Source of the DNA: an uncultured Pelagibacteraceae bacterium
GTDB lineage: Bacteria; Pseudomonadota; Alphaproteobacteria; Pelagibacterales; Pelagibacteraceae
NCBI GenBank assembly: GCA_902568465.1
Contig: CACFQR010000005.1
Coordinates: 17,014 to 81,013 of the forward strand
Direction of reading: 5' to 3'
Length of the DNA stretch: 64,000 nt
A program made the position numbers and the translations under genes. Within the stretch, counting starts at the first letter, position 1. Each line of letters begins with the position of its first letter. Below, piece by piece: positions 8,289-17,304 of the stretch. Below the pieces are notes generated by a model. The model did not search any database, was not told the DNA's origin, and saw only the letters and a list, made by a program, of their open reading frames with translations.

Positions 8289-9257
8289 TTAAAAAAAGTA
8301 ATCCTGATAATTTTGAACGCTATCATGAAATTCCAATCTTTTTAAATATTCTATTGGATCTTTAATTTTTACTATTGCGCCTTCAGTCAGGTTTAAGTAA
8401 TCAAATACTCTTGTAAGCAGAAATCTCATAGCAGCACCTTTGCATAATATTTTTAGAGAGAATTTTTCTTCATCTGTTAGCTTTCTTACATTTGAGTATC
8501 CTTCTATAAATTTTTTTGCTTTTGTTACGTTAAAGCTTAAATTTTCTTTTTCACCTTCAAAACATAAAGCATTTAGACACACAGCTATTTCAAAAGCATA
8601 AAAATCATTACATGCAAAATAAAAGTCAATAATTCCTGAAAATTTATTTTTATTAAAAAAAATGTTATCGTGAAATAAATCTGCATGAATAATACCAGAA
8701 GGTATATTTTTTGGCCAATCTCTTTCAATTTCGTTTAAATTTTTTTCAATTATTTTTCCTAAATTTGGATGAATTTTTGAGCAATCTTTTTTAATTCCAT
8801 TGTATATTTTTCTCCATGCATCTACTGATAGACTATTTTTCCTTTTTGCTACAAGATTTTTTGTAATCAAGTGTAATTTGGCAGTATTGATTCCTATTTC
8901 GTAGCAGTTATCAGGATTTAAATTTTTCTTTGAAGAACCTTCTAAGAAAGATACAACTACGGCCTTTTTTTTCAAAACACTAGATATGTAGTTTCCATTC
9001 TTATTAATTATTGGTTCTGGTGAGAGAAAATTTTTATCAAAAAGATTTTTCATTAGACCTATAAAAAAAGGCAAATCTTTTTCATCAACTCTTTTTTCAT
9101 ATAGAGTTAGCACATACTTGCCCTTTTCAGTTTGAATGTAATAGTTTGTATTTTCTATACCTTCTTTGATTTCTTTATAATCCACAACTTTGCCTAAGCT
9201 ATAATTTAAAAAAAAATCATTAAGATTCTTTTCAGATAGTTTTGTATAAACTGCCAT
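8289..9257 (-). CDS. thrB: Homoserine kinase, ThrB_2/aminoglycoside-phosphotransferase type
   Basis: This enzyme phosphorylates homoserine for threonine synthesis. It belongs to the APH-fold class found in alphaproteobacteria and pseudomonads rather than the GHMP-kinase ThrB of enterics. The 322 residues show the N-terminal YYIQTEKGKYVLTLYEKR lobe, the catalytic loop IIHADLFHDNIFF near residue 190 (His-Asp and Asn), and the Mg-binding IDFYFA. It opens a thrB-rnhA pair and partners with the convergent thrC. A divergence into other APH kinases is possible, but the rnhA/thrC neighbourhood supports ThrB. Confidence 0.9.
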   Translation of the reverse strand: MAVYTKLSEKNLNDFFLNYSLGKVVDYKEIKEGIENTNYYIQTEKGKYVLTLYEKRVDEKDLPFFIGLMKNLFDKNFLSPEPIINKNGNYISSVLKKKAVVVSFLEGSSKKNLNPDNCYEIGINTAKLHLITKNLVAKRKNSLSVDAWRKIYNGIKKDCSKIHPNLGKIIEKNLNEIERDWPKNIPSGIIHADLFHDNIFFNKNKFSGIIDFYFACNDFYAFEIAVCLNALCFEGEKENLSFNVTKAKKFIEGYSNVRKLTDEEKFSLKILCKGAAMRFLLTRVFDYLNLTEGAIVKIKDPIEYLKRLEFHDSVQNYQDYFF

Positions 9258-9320
9258 TTTATTTAAATATATCCCTTTTTTTGAATGTAGAATATTGTTA
9301 CTTTTGGGTAAATACCAGCT

Positions 9321-9818
9321 TTAAACCTTGGTTTGCTTTAATACAGTTTTAGCTTGTTCGAGATTTTTTATATATAATTTGTCTAACTTTGCTTTATCAA
9401 CGGAGTTTTTAATTAAACTTTCAACAGCCTCAATTCCAATTTTTATTGAATGATTTTTTATATCATTTAACGCATTTTGTTTCATTTGAGTTATTTTTTG
9501 CTCTGCGATTTTTTTTTTGTTATCCATTACTTGGTGAAACTTTTTAGTTTTTTCTAAAATATTTTTTTCACTTTCTTTTTTTGCTTTGTTAATAATATCT
9601 TTCGTTTCTTTGTTTGATTTATCAATTTTACTTTCATAATCACTCAGTAAATTTTTAGCTTCATTTTTTAGTTTTTCTGCTTCGTCTAATTCTTTTTTTA
9701 TTTCAGTAATCTGATTAGTTAATGAACTATTAATTTTTTGGGGAACTTTTAAATAAATAAGCCCTATTACAAAAATAAAAAAGGAAACTGCTACCCAAAA
9801 TGTTGCGTCTATGATCAT
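9321..9818 (-). CDS. atpF: ATP synthase F0 subunit b
   Basis: Subunit b forms half of the peripheral stalk of the F-type ATP synthase. One hydrophobic anchor at about residues 4-22 is followed by a long, charged, heptad-like coiled coil rich in Lys and Glu to the C-terminus. 165 residues is the usual length. It overlaps the b' gene by four bases and is the last gene of the F0 cluster. The low-complexity coiled coil alone would be weak evidence, but position in atpI-B-E-F'-F makes it firm. Confidence 0.92.
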   Translation of the reverse strand: MIIDATFWVAVSFFIFVIGLIYLKVPQKINSSLTNQITEIKKELDEAEKLKNEAKNLLSDYESKIDKSNKETKDIINKAKKESEKNILEKTKKFHQVMDNKKKIAEQKITQMKQNALNDIKNHSIKIGIEAVESLIKNSVDKAKLDKLYIKNLEQAKTVLKQTKV

Positions 9819-10396
9819 AGCAAACCCTTTTCAATTTTTTTATTTGTAACTGTTTCCACAATTGCAGATGCACTACTTTTATTTATTTCAGTATCGATTA
9901 TTTTATTAGTAATTTCCGATGAGATATCTGCAGCTATTTTTTTTATATCTAATATTGAATTTTTTTTTAAATTTTTAATTTCTTTCTCAACCGCAAGTAT
10001 TTCTTTTTCAATTTGTTCATTCAGAATTTTTTTCTTACTTTCAATATCTTTATCTAGTTTTTTTTTGTTCTCTTCTGCGACTTTTTTTGCTTCATTTTTT
10101 GCCAGTTCAATTATTTTATTATAATCCTTAAGTTTTTTTTCAGCGTTTTCCTTGAGTTTTTGCGCTTCATTTAAATCATTAACGATTCTAGATTTTCTAC
10201 TTTCTATACTATAGATAATTTTTGGTAAAAAAATTTTCCATATAATTAAATACAAAATAGAAAAAACTATTATTAACCAGAATATTTGTGCCGCCCAAAA
10301 TTCTGTATCGAGCTGTGGCATTCCAGCCTCAGCTCCATAGGCCCTAACTGTAAATAAGACTATTAATAATCCTAGAACAGAACAAAATTTACTCAT
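9815..10396 (-). CDS. ATP synthase F0 subunit b'
   Basis: This is the second, divergent b-type stalk subunit that alphaproteobacteria and photosynthetic bacteria carry, forming a b/b' heterodimer. Residues 1-21 look like a signal or extra hydrophobic segment (VLGLLIVLFTVRAYG), followed by the typical MPQLDTEFWAAQIFWLIIVF and the anchor helix to about residue 58, then a Lys/Glu-rich coiled coil. It has 193 residues. It overlaps atpF by four bases, and atpE lies 17 bases upstream. The gene is called atpF' or atpG in different annotations. Confidence 0.9.
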   Translation of the reverse strand: MSKFCSVLGLLIVLFTVRAYGAEAGMPQLDTEFWAAQIFWLIIVFSILYLIIWKIFLPKIIYSIESRKSRIVNDLNEAQKLKENAEKKLKDYNKIIELAKNEAKKVAEENKKKLDKDIESKKKILNEQIEKEILAVEKEIKNLKKNSILDIKKIAADISSEITNKIIDTEINKSSASAIVETVTNKKIEKGLL

Positions 10397-10413
10397 AATA
10401 AAATTTTATTTTT

Positions 10414-10641
10414 TTAAAATGCAAATAAAATTATTAAAGCTATTACTAGTCCAAATAAGCCAGTAGCTTCTGCTAATGCAAAACCTAAAAGTAAATTTGG
10501 AAATTGTTTCTGAGCTGCCGAAGGATTTCTCATCGCACCAGACAGGTAGTTTCCAAAAATAAGGCCAATACCTACCCCAGCGCCTGCCAAAGCAATCGCT
10601 GCTAGGCCTGCTCCTATCATTTTAGCTGCTTCTAACTCCAT
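10414..10641 (-). CDS. atpE: ATP synthase F0 subunit c
   Basis: The 75-residue two-helix subunit makes the proton-carrying rotor ring. The loop signature RNPSAAQKQ is at about residues 38-46, and the proton-binding carboxylate is E58 in FALAEATGLFG. The glycine-rich first helix (AGAGVGIGLIFG) is typical. No Na-type ligand set was evident, so a proton-coupled ring is likely. A GGAGGAAAAA ribosome-binding site precedes the ATG, the strongest in this operon, as expected for the most abundant subunit. Confidence 0.96.
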   Translation of the reverse strand: MELEAAKMIGAGLAAIALAGAGVGIGLIFGNYLSGAMRNPSAAQKQFPNLLLGFALAEATGLFGLVIALIILFAF

Positions 10642-10654
10642 TTTTCCTCCTTTG

Positions 10655-11389
10655 TTAATGGTGTAAATTTAATGCATCATTTAAATAAATGCATGTTAAA
10701 ATTGCAAAAACATAAGCTTGAAGGAACGCCACAAGTATTTCAAGTCCTGTTAATGCAACAGAAAAACCAAGAGGTAGCCAACCTCCAAGTATTCCTAAAC
10801 TTATAACAAACCCACCGAACACTTTTAACATAGTGTGTCCAGCCATCATATTTGCAAATAATCGAACTGATAGGCTTATGGGCCTGCTTAAATAAGATAT
10901 AATTTCTATAATTACTATTAAAGGCAATAGGATTATAGGAACCCCCTTAGGTACAAAAAGTTGAAGATATTTTATACCATGTTTTACAAATCCTAAAATA
11001 GTTACAGCTATAAAAATAAATATAGCTAGTATAAATGTTATGATTATATGACTTGTAACAGTAAATGAATATGGAAGCATACCAACCATATTACAAAACA
11101 ATACAAACATGAATAAAGTAAAAATAAAAGGAAAAAAGGGTCTAGCGTTTGATCCGGCCGTATCATTAATCATTTTAGCTACAAATGTATAACTCATTTC
11201 AGTAACCAATTGTATTTTTGAAGGTATTGCTAATTTTTTTCTTGTTCCTAAAAATAATAAAAACATTATTGCTACTGCGCTTATTATCATAAACATACTA
11301 GAATTCGTAAAAGAGAGATTAAATGCGCCGATTTTTATTTCTGGGCCTATTCTGTAGACTTCGAACTGGTGCATTGGATTTGTTGCCAT
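10655..11389 (-). CDS. atpB: ATP synthase F0 subunit a
   Basis: Subunit a forms the proton half-channels against the c-ring. The 244 residues hold about five to six transmembrane helices. The essential arginine is in SLSVRLFANMMAGH near residue 180, and the C-terminal LEILVAFLQAYVFAILTCIYL helix is diagnostic. The start MATNPMHQFEVYRIGP matches the alphaproteobacterial form. Thirteen bases separate it from atpE. Confidence 0.96.
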   Translation of the reverse strand: MATNPMHQFEVYRIGPEIKIGAFNLSFTNSSMFMIISAVAIMFLLFLGTRKKLAIPSKIQLVTEMSYTFVAKMINDTAGSNARPFFPFIFTLFMFVLFCNMVGMLPYSFTVTSHIIITFILAIFIFIAVTILGFVKHGIKYLQLFVPKGVPIILLPLIVIIEIISYLSRPISLSVRLFANMMAGHTMLKVFGGFVISLGILGGWLPLGFSVALTGLEILVAFLQAYVFAILTCIYLNDALNLHH

Positions 11390-11402
11390 TATAATTCCTT
11401 AT

Positions 11403-11693
11403 TTATTTCTTTAAATTTTTTTGCATTCTTTTTGCAGATTTAATAACGTTTAAAATACCAGCTGTTACCCCCAAAAAAAAGAAACAAATTATAAACAGAG
11501 GTTTAGTATCAAACCAGTTGTCTAAAATAAACCCTAATATCGTTCCAACTACAACAGCGGCAACTAATTCAGTACTAATTTTGAAAGCTTTAGCCAAGGA
11601 TGCGGCATTTCTTCCTCTATTTTTTACACCATCTTTTTTTATTTTTTTTTTTGCAATCTCTAAGCGAGTTGATATTTCTTTAAGATTTTTCAT
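11403..11693 (-). CDS. atpI: ATP synthase protein I (AtpI-like)
   Basis: This small membrane protein at the head of F0 operons is thought to help c-ring assembly or cation supply. The 96 residues have a charged N-terminus of about 37 residues, then two hydrophobic helices (about 40-58 and 65-85) separated by a short acidic loop (DNWFDTKP), which is the AtpZ/AtpI pattern. It lies 13 bases before atpB and 14 bases after smc, so smc may share the transcript. Function within the family is not settled. Confidence 0.82.
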   Translation of the reverse strand: MKNLKEISTRLEIAKKKIKKDGVKNRGRNAASLAKAFKISTELVAAVVVGTILGFILDNWFDTKPLFIICFFFLGVTAGILNVIKSAKRMQKNLKK

Positions 11694-11707
11694 TGAATTT
11701 TTTAATT

Positions 11708-14107
11708 TTAGGCAACAAGCTCTTCAGCTTTTTGTAAATCAACAGAAACTAATTGGCTTATCCCTTTTTCTGGCATCGTCACACCATACAATCTATCCAT
11801 TCTAGACATTGTTAAAGCATGATGGGTTATTATAATAAATTTTGTTTCGGTAATTTTTATTAACTCCTCTAATAAAGAGCAAAACCTTGTAACGTTTGCG
11901 TCATCCAAAGGAGCATCCACTTCGTCTAAAACACAAATAGGAGCAGGACTAGTTAAGAACACTGCAAATACTAAAGAAAGAGCAGTTAAAGCTTGTTCTC
12001 CGCCTGACAAAAGGCTAATTGATTGCAGTCTTTTTCCTGGAGGGCTAACTAATAATTCCAAACCAGCTTCTAGAGGATCGTCAGAGTCTACTAGCTCTAA
12101 TTTAGCAGTTCCGCCGTTAAATAATTTTGTATAAACTTCATTAAATTTTCTGTTTACCTTTTCAAAAGCATCCAGCAGCCTTTCTCTACCTTTTTGATTT
12201 AGCTCATTTATACTCGATCTTAGTTTTGAAATTCCTGTTATCAAATCTTCTCTGTCTTTTTCCATTTTTTTAATAGTGACTTTGTACTGTTCAGTTTCTT
12301 CATCTGCTCTTAAATTCACAGATCCAAGTCTTTCTCTTTCATTTTTTTTAGCATCTAATTTGTCTTCCTGTTCTATCACGTTGGGTAAATTTTCTACTCC
12401 AGCTAGGTCAGAATTATTAAGCAAATTACTTTCGTCAACATCGTTTAAATCACTTTTAATATTATCGATTAAATCTTTTTTTCTTCTTTCAAGACCATCT
12501 AAAGTTGCTCCTGATCTAGCCTTGTTTTCTCTTGCTAGTCCCATTTTCTGTTCTACTTCTTTTAAGTTTTTATTTATTTCTTGATAGACTCTCTCAGCTT
12601 TGTCCAACTCTTCAGCTAGCTCTAACTTTCTACTTTCCGTATCAGATGTATTTTGTGTAATTCTTCCTTTTTTTTCAGCCACTTCCTCTGGCAGCTTAAT
12701 TATTTTTTCCAAGTCATTTTTAACAGTATTTATCCTTTCATTTAATTCTTTCGACATTTTTTCTGAATTAAATTTCAAATTTTTCCAACTCTCTATTTCT
12801 GTATCGATCGCACTAATTCTTTCTTTTCTTTTTATGGACTCATTTTTAATATTTTGATTTTTACTGTAACTATCTGCATATACTTCTATGATTGTTTTAA
12901 AATTATCAAGTACAAGTATTGCTTCATCATTCTTCTGAGCATTTACCAATTCTTTAACTTTGTCTATCTCAGCCGTTAATTGGTTTTTTGTAACATTCAA
13001 GTCTTCGCTAGATTTTTTTTCTGTATCATAGTATTTGGAGTCTATTTCAATTAATTCATTTTTTTCTTCTTTAAGTCTCTTTTCATTTGACATTGCTTCT
13101 AAAATAATATTTTTCTCTCTTTCGATATCATCTGTAAGAGTATTCTGAGATTTCTGCAATCTATCTTTATCTGTTTTAATTCTTTTTTCTTCATCTTCTA
13201 AATTTTTAAATTCTAAATTAAGTCTTTGTAGTTTTGAGAGTATTTCTATATTTTTGTCTCTCAAAGGTTTAAGTTTTAAATTTTCTTTTTCAAGAAGATC
13301 ATTTTTTTCTCCAATTATTTTTTTTAAGCTATTAATCTCCTCATCTGATTCACTTGTAATATTTTTTGTAGAACTTATTTCTTTTTCTATTTCAATTAAT
13401 TTTATATAATACAGTCCAGCTTCAATTTTTTTTATTTCTTCAGAAATTATTTTATACTTCGATGCTTCGACAGCTTGTTTTTTTAAACTCTCAAGCTGCT
13501 TTTCCTGCTGTCTTCTTAATTCATCAGCCCTTTTTAAATTATTTTCTGCCGAATTAAGTCTAAGCTCTGATTCATGTCTTCTAACATGTATACCCGAAAT
13601 ACCAGCCGCCTCCTCTAAAATTGCTCTTCTATCCGAAGGTTTTGCTGTAACTAATGCTCCAATTCTTCCCTGGCTTATCATTGATGGCGAATGAGCTCCG
13701 GTTGATAAATCGGCAAAGAGTGTTTGAATATCTCTAGCTCTAACTTCTTTTTCATTTATAAAATATCTTGATCCTTTATCTTTTTCTATTCTTCTTTTAA
13801 CATTAATAATATCTAGTTCTTTAAATTGAGTAGGCCCGTCTTTATCTGAATTATCTAAAGTTAAAGTTACTTCAGCAATATTTTTAGACGCCTTGTTTGC
13901 TGTGCCTGAAAAAATTATATCTTCCATTCCAGAACCACGTAAGCTTTTTGCTGAAGTTTCTCCCATGCACCATCTAATTGCTTCTACAATATTTGATTTT
14001 CCACAACCATTTGGACCCACAATACCGGTTAAGCCCTTTTCAATAAAAAATGGTGTTTTATCTACAAAGGATTTAAAACCAGTTAAATCGAGTTTTTTAA
14101 AATTCAT
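11708..14107 (-). CDS. smc: Chromosome segregation protein SMC, short and apparently hinge-less
   Basis: SMC ATPases organise and segregate chromosomes. Walker A is at residues 31-38 (GPNGCGKS), and the C-terminal head has signature SLLSGGEQALTAL followed by Walker B in CVLDEVDAPLDD near residue 735. Both heads look intact. The protein has only 799 residues, against about 1150 for typical bacterial SMC. The middle is nearly continuous charged coiled coil, and I could not find a globular, glycine-containing hinge. A short less-coiled segment (ILVLDNFKTIIEVYADSY) sits near residue 400. The start codon is conserved (MNFKKLDLTGFKSF). I infer shortened arms and loss of the hinge. Confidence 0.9.
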   Translation of the reverse strand: MNFKKLDLTGFKSFVDKTPFFIEKGLTGIVGPNGCGKSNIVEAIRWCMGETSAKSLRGSGMEDIIFSGTANKASKNIAEVTLTLDNSDKDGPTQFKELDIINVKRRIEKDKGSRYFINEKEVRARDIQTLFADLSTGAHSPSMISQGRIGALVTAKPSDRRAILEEAAGISGIHVRRHESELRLNSAENNLKRADELRRQQEKQLESLKKQAVEASKYKIISEEIKKIEAGLYYIKLIEIEKEISSTKNITSESDEEINSLKKIIGEKNDLLEKENLKLKPLRDKNIEILSKLQRLNLEFKNLEDEEKRIKTDKDRLQKSQNTLTDDIEREKNIILEAMSNEKRLKEEKNELIEIDSKYYDTEKKSSEDLNVTKNQLTAEIDKVKELVNAQKNDEAILVLDNFKTIIEVYADSYSKNQNIKNESIKRKERISAIDTEIESWKNLKFNSEKMSKELNERINTVKNDLEKIIKLPEEVAEKKGRITQNTSDTESRKLELAEELDKAERVYQEINKNLKEVEQKMGLARENKARSGATLDGLERRKKDLIDNIKSDLNDVDESNLLNNSDLAGVENLPNVIEQEDKLDAKKNERERLGSVNLRADEETEQYKVTIKKMEKDREDLITGISKLRSSINELNQKGRERLLDAFEKVNRKFNEVYTKLFNGGTAKLELVDSDDPLEAGLELLVSPPGKRLQSISLLSGGEQALTALSLVFAVFLTSPAPICVLDEVDAPLDDANVTRFCSLLEELIKITETKFIIITHHALTMSRMDRLYGVTMPEKGISQLVSVDLQKAEELVA

Positions 14108-14111
14108 ACTT

Positions 14112-14735
14112 TTATATTAGCTTTTCAATTTTTTTTTCAATATTTTCAAAGTTAGCAGAACCCTCAAGTTTTTTCTCATTAATAATTATTGTTGGCGTTG
14201 ATTCTATAGAATATTTTTGATTTGCTTCTATTCTAAAATTTAATATTTTGTCGCTAATTGTCTCGTTCGTTAAACATTTGTCAAATTGACTGGAACTTAT
14301 CCCCAAATCTTTAACAATTTTTTTTAAGTTATTGTTAATATCGTCGATGTTAGAACCTTTTGTCCATACTTCTTGATTCTTATAAATAATATTTAAAAAT
14401 TGAATTTGTTTTTTTTTATCTGTGCAGTGCAATAATATAGAAGCATTTAAGGCAGCCATATCTAAAGGAAAATCCATAAAAATTAGTTGCACTTTTCCTG
14501 AGTCAACATATTTTTTTTTAATTTTGGTAACTACTTTTTTATGAAAATTAGCGCAATGAGGACAAGTTAAAGAAGAGAATATTTTTATTTTTACAGCAGC
14601 CTCATTAGATCCCATTACTACCATGTCTTTTTTTATTTCTAAATTATCGCTGTAAGCTTTTATAGGAATTAATAAAAAAAATATTAAGTAGAATATCTTT
14701 AATTTTAAAATTAATTTATACATTTTTAAAAGCAT
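14112..14735 (-). CDS. DsbA-family thiol-disulfide oxidoreductase
   Basis: This is a periplasmic thioredoxin-fold protein. A signal peptide is visible, ending near AYS-D (residue 29), and the active site C58-P-H-C61 lies in SSLTCPHCANF. The cis-proline loop is ESTPTIII near residue 180. It has 207 residues from ATG 14735, or 203 from ATG 14723. The latter gives the better signal peptide. The gene sits between the DciA-like gene, which it overlaps by 20 bases, and smc, a conserved alphaproteobacterial order. It may oxidise or isomerise disulfides of exported proteins; the redox partner is not in the window. Confidence 0.88.
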   Translation of the reverse strand: MLLKMYKLILKLKIFYLIFFLLIPIKAYSDNLEIKKDMVVMGSNEAAVKIKIFSSLTCPHCANFHKKVVTKIKKKYVDSGKVQLIFMDFPLDMAALNASILLHCTDKKKQIQFLNIIYKNQEVWTKGSNIDDINNNLKKIVKDLGISSSQFDKCLTNETISDKILNFRIEANQKYSIESTPTIIINEKKLEGSANFENIEKKIEKLI

Positions 14736-15198
14736 CTAGTAATTGTGAAATGGAATTTTTAATATCCTCATTTTTTATTTCATCTACTTGTTTTTTAAAA
14801 TTATTAGGTATTTTTTTATGAAGATTTTTCCTATTTATTTTTTTATTACCAGGATTAAGTGAATGAAGTTTTATTTCTTTAATTAATAAATAACCAAAAA
14901 AACTGTTAATTTTATCTATGATTTCTTTTTTAGAATATTCAATGTTTATTTCATCTCCTCTTTTAACAGAAAGTACTAATATTCCATTTTTATTATCTCC
15001 ACTCATTTTAATTGATTTTGGAAAGCATAAGTTCGCCAGATTTTTGCCAACCAATTTTTCCCACTTTCCAATTATCTCTGAATAATTATAGCCATTTTTT
15101 TTTAAAATACCCTTTATACCCCGCGGTAATGTGCTACCAAAAGGTCTTAATCCTTGAAGGTAAGATTTCCTTTCCTTATTATTTTGTTTGTGATGCAT
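14716..15198 (-). CDS. DciA-like (DUF721) protein
   Basis: The 160-residue protein shows the DUF721/DciA fold signature: LRPFGSTLPRGIKGILKKNG, then IGKWEKLVGKNLA near residue 45, then ILVLSVKRGDEINIEY. DciA proteins load the replicative helicase in bacteria lacking DnaC; alphaproteobacterial relatives with a N-terminal KH-like domain and variable tail are often annotated DUF721. The C-terminal 50 residues are Lys/Asn-rich. Its ATG (15196-15198, complement) lies inside the palindrome ATGCAT, whose other strand is the mutY start. Confidence 0.78.
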   Translation of the reverse strand: MHHKQNNKERKSYLQGLRPFGSTLPRGIKGILKKNGYNYSEIIGKWEKLVGKNLANLCFPKSIKMSGDNKNGILVLSVKRGDEINIEYSKKEIIDKINSFFGYLLIKEIKLHSLNPGNKKINRKNLHKKIPNNFKKQVDEIKNEDIKNSISQLLDAFKNV

Positions 15199-16173
15199 AT
15201 AAATATTAATAAGAGCAATTTAGCAAAAAAAATTCTTTCATGGTATGATAATAACAAACGCATATTGCCATGGCGTATAGGTGAAAAATCAAAGAAAGAG
15301 CAATATTATAGAATTCTTAGCGAGTTTATGCTGCAACAAACACAAGTGAAAACTGTAATTCCATATTTTAATAGGTTTGTTAAAAAAATACCGAGTTTAA
15401 AAAGTCTTTCTAACAGCAATGAAAAAACAGTATTAAAGCTTTGGGAAGGGTTAGGTTATTATAGTCGAGCAAAAAATTTGCACAAAACATCCAAAATCTT
15501 AATTAAAAAATATAATGGTCAAATTCCAGAAAATTACAAACAATTAAAGGAACTGCCAGGAATAGGGGATTATACTGCAAGTATACTTTTAGCTATTATT
15601 TATAATCATCCGCGTATTGGGCTTGACGGCAATGTAAAAAGAGTTCTATCAAGAATATTCAATACAATTCCTGAGAATTTAAACAGTTTGTTTAAAACGA
15701 AAAGAAATGGGCATTTAGCAGAAGCACTCATGGAATTCGGCGCTTTAATTTGCAAACCAAAAGATCCAAATTGTTATGAGTGTAGGGTTAAAAATGCTTG
15801 TGCATATTTTAGTACAGAATCAAAAAAAAGTTATAGTAAAAAAATAAAAATAAAATTAAAAAATTATGATATTTTTTGCTATCTGAATAAAAATAACAAA
15901 CAAATGGCATTAACTAAAAGTAATAATTTAGGGTTTTTAACAAAATTAAATTTACCAAAAATTAAAGAAAGATATAAAAAAAATAAGGGCTGGAAGTTTT
16001 TATGCAATTATAAAAACTTTATATCTAATAAGAAACTTGACATAAATTTATATTATAAATTTTCATCGCAAATACCTTCGCAATACAACTGGTATTCTTT
16101 AAATGAAAAAAATGAATTTATCCCATCATTTACTAAAAAAATTTTTAAACGAGTTTTGCACTTGTACCAATGA
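15193..16173 (+). CDS. mutY: Adenine DNA glycosylase MutY
   Basis: MutY removes adenine mispaired with 8-oxoguanine. I use ATG 15193 (326 residues); the open frame extends back to 15154 but would run into the opposite gene. Visible features are the catalytic Glu in SEFMLQQTQV, the helix-hairpin-helix LPGIGDYTASILLA with the catalytic Asp in GLDGNVKRVL, and the [4Fe-4S] pattern C-x6-C-x2-C-x5-C in CKPKDPNCYECRVKNAC. The C-terminal NUDIX-like region is present but divergent and short. The stop overlaps the next ATG by four bases. Confidence 0.94.
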   Translation: MHININKSNLAKKILSWYDNNKRILPWRIGEKSKKEQYYRILSEFMLQQTQVKTVIPYFNRFVKKIPSLKSLSNSNEKTVLKLWEGLGYYSRAKNLHKTSKILIKKYNGQIPENYKQLKELPGIGDYTASILLAIIYNHPRIGLDGNVKRVLSRIFNTIPENLNSLFKTKRNGHLAEALMEFGALICKPKDPNCYECRVKNACAYFSTESKKSYSKKIKIKLKNYDIFCYLNKNNKQMALTKSNNLGFLTKLNLPKIKERYKKNKGWKFLCNYKNFISNKKLDINLYYKFSSQIPSQYNWYSLNEKNEFIPSFTKKIFKRVLHLYQ

Positions 16174-17300
16174 AAAAAAGAATAGCTATCATTGGTTCGG
16201 GCATCGCGGGACTTACCTTAGGTAATCTTTTATTAACCAACTCTGAGTTTGAATTTGTTATATATGAAAAAAATAATATTTTAGATTTAAACGAAGGGTT
16301 TGGAATACAACTATCTGTAAATAGTATTTATGTTTTGAATAAAATTGGTTTTAGTCAGTTAAATGCAAATGAAAAATATCATCCCACTCAACTAGATTTT
16401 TACTCAATTAATTTTGATAAAATTTGTGATTTAAATTTAGAAATATTTAATTTAGAAAATGAAAAGTATACAACCTTAAAAAGATCAACCTTAATAAAAT
16501 TTTTAAAAGAAAAATTATTATCAAATTCTATAATATTTCGTAAACAAGTTAATAAAGTCGAGAAAAACAACGAAAAGATAAATATCAGTTTTACTGATGG
16601 TTCAAATGATGAGGTCGATTTTTTAATTGTTTCAGATGGAGTTTTTTCTAATACTAAATCTATTTTAGAAAAAAAATTTTTCAAGCCAAAATACTATGGA
16701 GCTATAGCTATAAGATCTCAAATTAAAGTTGAAGATATTTCTAATCTTAATAGTAATAATATATCCTTAATTATGGGTGATAATGCACATCTAGTTTTGT
16801 ACCCAGTAAATAAAAAAAAAGAAATTAATTTAGTTTGTATAATTAGAAAAAAATCAGATGTCAGCGATTCAATAAAAAAAATATTAGAAAATACAATTTT
16901 AAAGGAAAATAAAAATTTAGCTAATTTGTTTAAAGAAGAATTAAAGTCATGGCCTATATACACTTCTAGCGGGCCAGTTAAATCTTTTTATAAAAACGTT
17001 TTATATATGGGGGATGCTTTTTATACTTTTCCACCCACTTTAGCTCAAGGGGCGTCACAGTCGATTGAGTCTGCAAGTGAAATTTTTGAATTAATTAGTA
17101 GTGATAATGAAAATATACAAAATGAATATTTTAAAAAAAGAGTGGAAAGAACTAATGTAATTAATAAAAGATCTAAATTTAATTATTTTGGATTTCATAT
17201 TACAAATCCTATATTGAAAATTTTTAGAAACCTTTTTTTAAAACGTCTTGTAAAAAATAAAAGTTTTATTCAAAGCTACTTAGGAAAAATCTATAAATAA
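16170..17300 (+). CDS. FAD-dependent aromatic monooxygenase, UbiH/salicylate hydroxylase superfamily
   Basis: This is a flavoprotein hydroxylase of 376 residues. The Rossmann FAD motif GSGIAGL lies at residues 9-15. The DG motif appears in LIVSDGVFSNTK near 155. The second FAD motif, GDAFYTFPPTLAQGASQS, starts near residue 277. It lacks a C-terminal transmembrane segment. In a streamlined alphaproteobacterium a ubiquinone-ring hydroxylase (UbiL/UbiM-like role) is the likely job, but small aromatic acids are possible substrates. It overlaps mutY by four bases and converges with ccrM, with four bases between. Confidence 0.8.
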   Translation: MKKRIAIIGSGIAGLTLGNLLLTNSEFEFVIYEKNNILDLNEGFGIQLSVNSIYVLNKIGFSQLNANEKYHPTQLDFYSINFDKICDLNLEIFNLENEKYTTLKRSTLIKFLKEKLLSNSIIFRKQVNKVEKNNEKINISFTDGSNDEVDFLIVSDGVFSNTKSILEKKFFKPKYYGAIAIRSQIKVEDISNLNSNNISLIMGDNAHLVLYPVNKKKEINLVCIIRKKSDVSDSIKKILENTILKENKNLANLFKEELKSWPIYTSSGPVKSFYKNVLYMGDAFYTFPPTLAQGASQSIESASEIFELISSDNENIQNEYFKKRVERTNVINKRSKFNYFGFHITNPILKIFRNLFLKRLVKNKSFIQSYLGKIYK

Positions 17301-17304
17301 AAAA

